Shown piece after piece: positions 5,984-6,543 of a stretch of DNA of 6,543 nucleotides; positions within the stretch are counted from its first letter, which is position 1; each line of letters starts with the position of its first letter. Position numbers and translations under genes: made by a program. The notes under the pieces were generated by a model. The model searched no databases. It worked only from the letters and a program-made list of their open reading frames with translations, and was not told where the DNA came from. The DNA lies in NCBI GenBank assembly GCA_002482715.1, contig DLGN01000275.1:1-6543 (forward strand), written 5' to 3'. This DNA is from Oxalobacteraceae bacterium UBA7693 (GTDB taxonomy: Bacteria; Pseudomonadota; Gammaproteobacteria; Burkholderiales; Burkholderiaceae_D).

Positions 5984-6543
5984 ACTTATCGGAGTTATTT
6001 ATTCGTCGTCCGGTGATGACGATATTGCTAAATATCTCGGTGGTTGTCGCAGGTATTTTAGCGTATCGCATGATACCGATTGCTGCACTGCCTAGTTACA
6101 ATACGCCGGTCATTAGCGTTGGCGCGGGTTTGCCGGGCGCCAGTCCAGAGACCATGGCAACTTCGGTTGCGCTACCGCTGGAAAAACAATTCTCGACCAT
6201 CCCTGGTCTGGCCACGATTAGTTCTAGTAGCACGCTTGGTTCAACCTCATTGACCCTGGAATTCGATCCTAGCCGTAATGTCGATGACGCAGCAGTTGAT
6301 GTGCAGGCAGCTTTGTTGCGTGCGCAGCGTGCTTTGCCTATCGAGATGACTTCTTTGCCATCGTATCGCAAAGTGAATCCTGCGGATTCAGCGGTTTTGG
6401 TATTGGCGTTGACCTCGCCTTCATTGAGCTTGTCGGAATTAACCAATTACGCTGAGCACTTAATTTCGCCTAACTTGTCGACTTTGGCAGGAGTAGCGCA
6501 AGTCAATATTTTCGGCATTCGTCGTTATGCAGTGCGTATCAGG
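5980..6543 (+). CDS. RND efflux inner-membrane permease (AcrB/MdtB/MdtC-like), 3' end missing
   Basis: Proton-driven RND transporter of the hydrophobe/amphiphile efflux type, which passes substrates from the periplasm or membrane to the adaptor and outer-membrane channel. Only the first 188 residues are present; family members are about 1,020-1,050 long. Seen are the N-terminal MNLSELFIRRPVMTILL with the first span at about 11-30, then ALPSYNTPVISV (37-46), LPGASPETMATSVALPLEK (51-69) and SSSSTLGSTSLTLEF (81-95), which begin the pore domain. VDVQAALLRAQRALP (106-120) and YRKVNPADSAVLVLAL (129-144) follow. The start ATG shares ATGA with the adaptor stop, so the two are translationally coupled. 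The LPGASPETMA and RKVNPAD motifs are closest to the MdtC kind. The usual acidic residue after LPxV is replaced here by SYNTP. The frame is open to the right edge. Substrate unknown. Confidence 0.93.
   Translation, partial: MNLSELFIRRPVMTILLNISVVVAGILAYRMIPIAALPSYNTPVISVGAGLPGASPETMATSVALPLEKQFSTIPGLATISSSSTLGSTSLTLEFDPSRNVDDAAVDVQAALLRAQRALPIEMTSLPSYRKVNPADSAVLVLALTSPSLSLSELTNYAEHLISPNLSTLAGVAQVNIFGIRRYAVRIR

Noticed and set aside
6096..6446. A 116-codon open frame on the minus strand inside the permease.
   Set aside because: It lies wholly antisense to a clearly conserved RND permease; its composition is that of a shadow frame.

Overview
The window is chromosomal DNA of moderate G+C from a proteobacterium. 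The gene order tgt-yajC-secD-secF and the protein sequences (SecD, SecF and YajC close to the classic proteobacterial forms, with a YajC N-terminus beginning MFISSAYAQ) fit a betaproteobacterium of the Burkholderiales, possibly Oxalobacteraceae-like. That placement is judgement from protein appearance, not from a search. All supported genes lie on the + strand, and no insertion sequences, tRNAs, rRNAs or CRISPR repeats were seen.

Layout: (1) bases 1-832 hold the C-terminal three quarters of tgt, the queuosine tRNA-guanine transglycosylase, cut by the left edge. (2) Bases 833-1098 are a non-coding gap with a candidate sigma70 promoter at 921-952 and a Shine-Dalgarno for yajC. (3) Bases 1099-4464 carry yajC, secD and secF, the accessory part of the Sec translocon that uses the proton motive force to finish protein export. 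The yajC-secD gap contains a perfect 10-bp stem hairpin that could act as an internal attenuator or terminator. The secD-secF gap is AT-rich with an imperfect tandem repeat. (4) Bases 4465-4729 are non-coding: small repeats, a convincing Rho-independent terminator at 4533-4564 that closes the sec operon, then a probable promoter region containing a 20-bp dyad. (5) Bases 4730-6543 begin a second operon: an RND-type periplasmic adaptor (MdtA/AcrA-like) whose stop codon overlaps by ATGA the start of an inner-membrane RND efflux permease. The permease runs off the right edge after 188 residues.

Functionally, the left part is a housekeeping cluster (tRNA modification and protein export). The right part is a drug or toxic-compound efflux module of the adaptor-plus-permease kind, whose outer-membrane channel is not visible here. 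SecD/SecF and the efflux permease both belong to the RND superfamily, so two proton-driven RND machines sit side by side, separated by a terminator.

I do not see a previously undescribed system. The points most worth a second look are regulatory: the yajC-secD hairpin, the tiny reading frame ending just before a secD start that lacks a Shine-Dalgarno, and the dyad over the putative promoter of the efflux operon.
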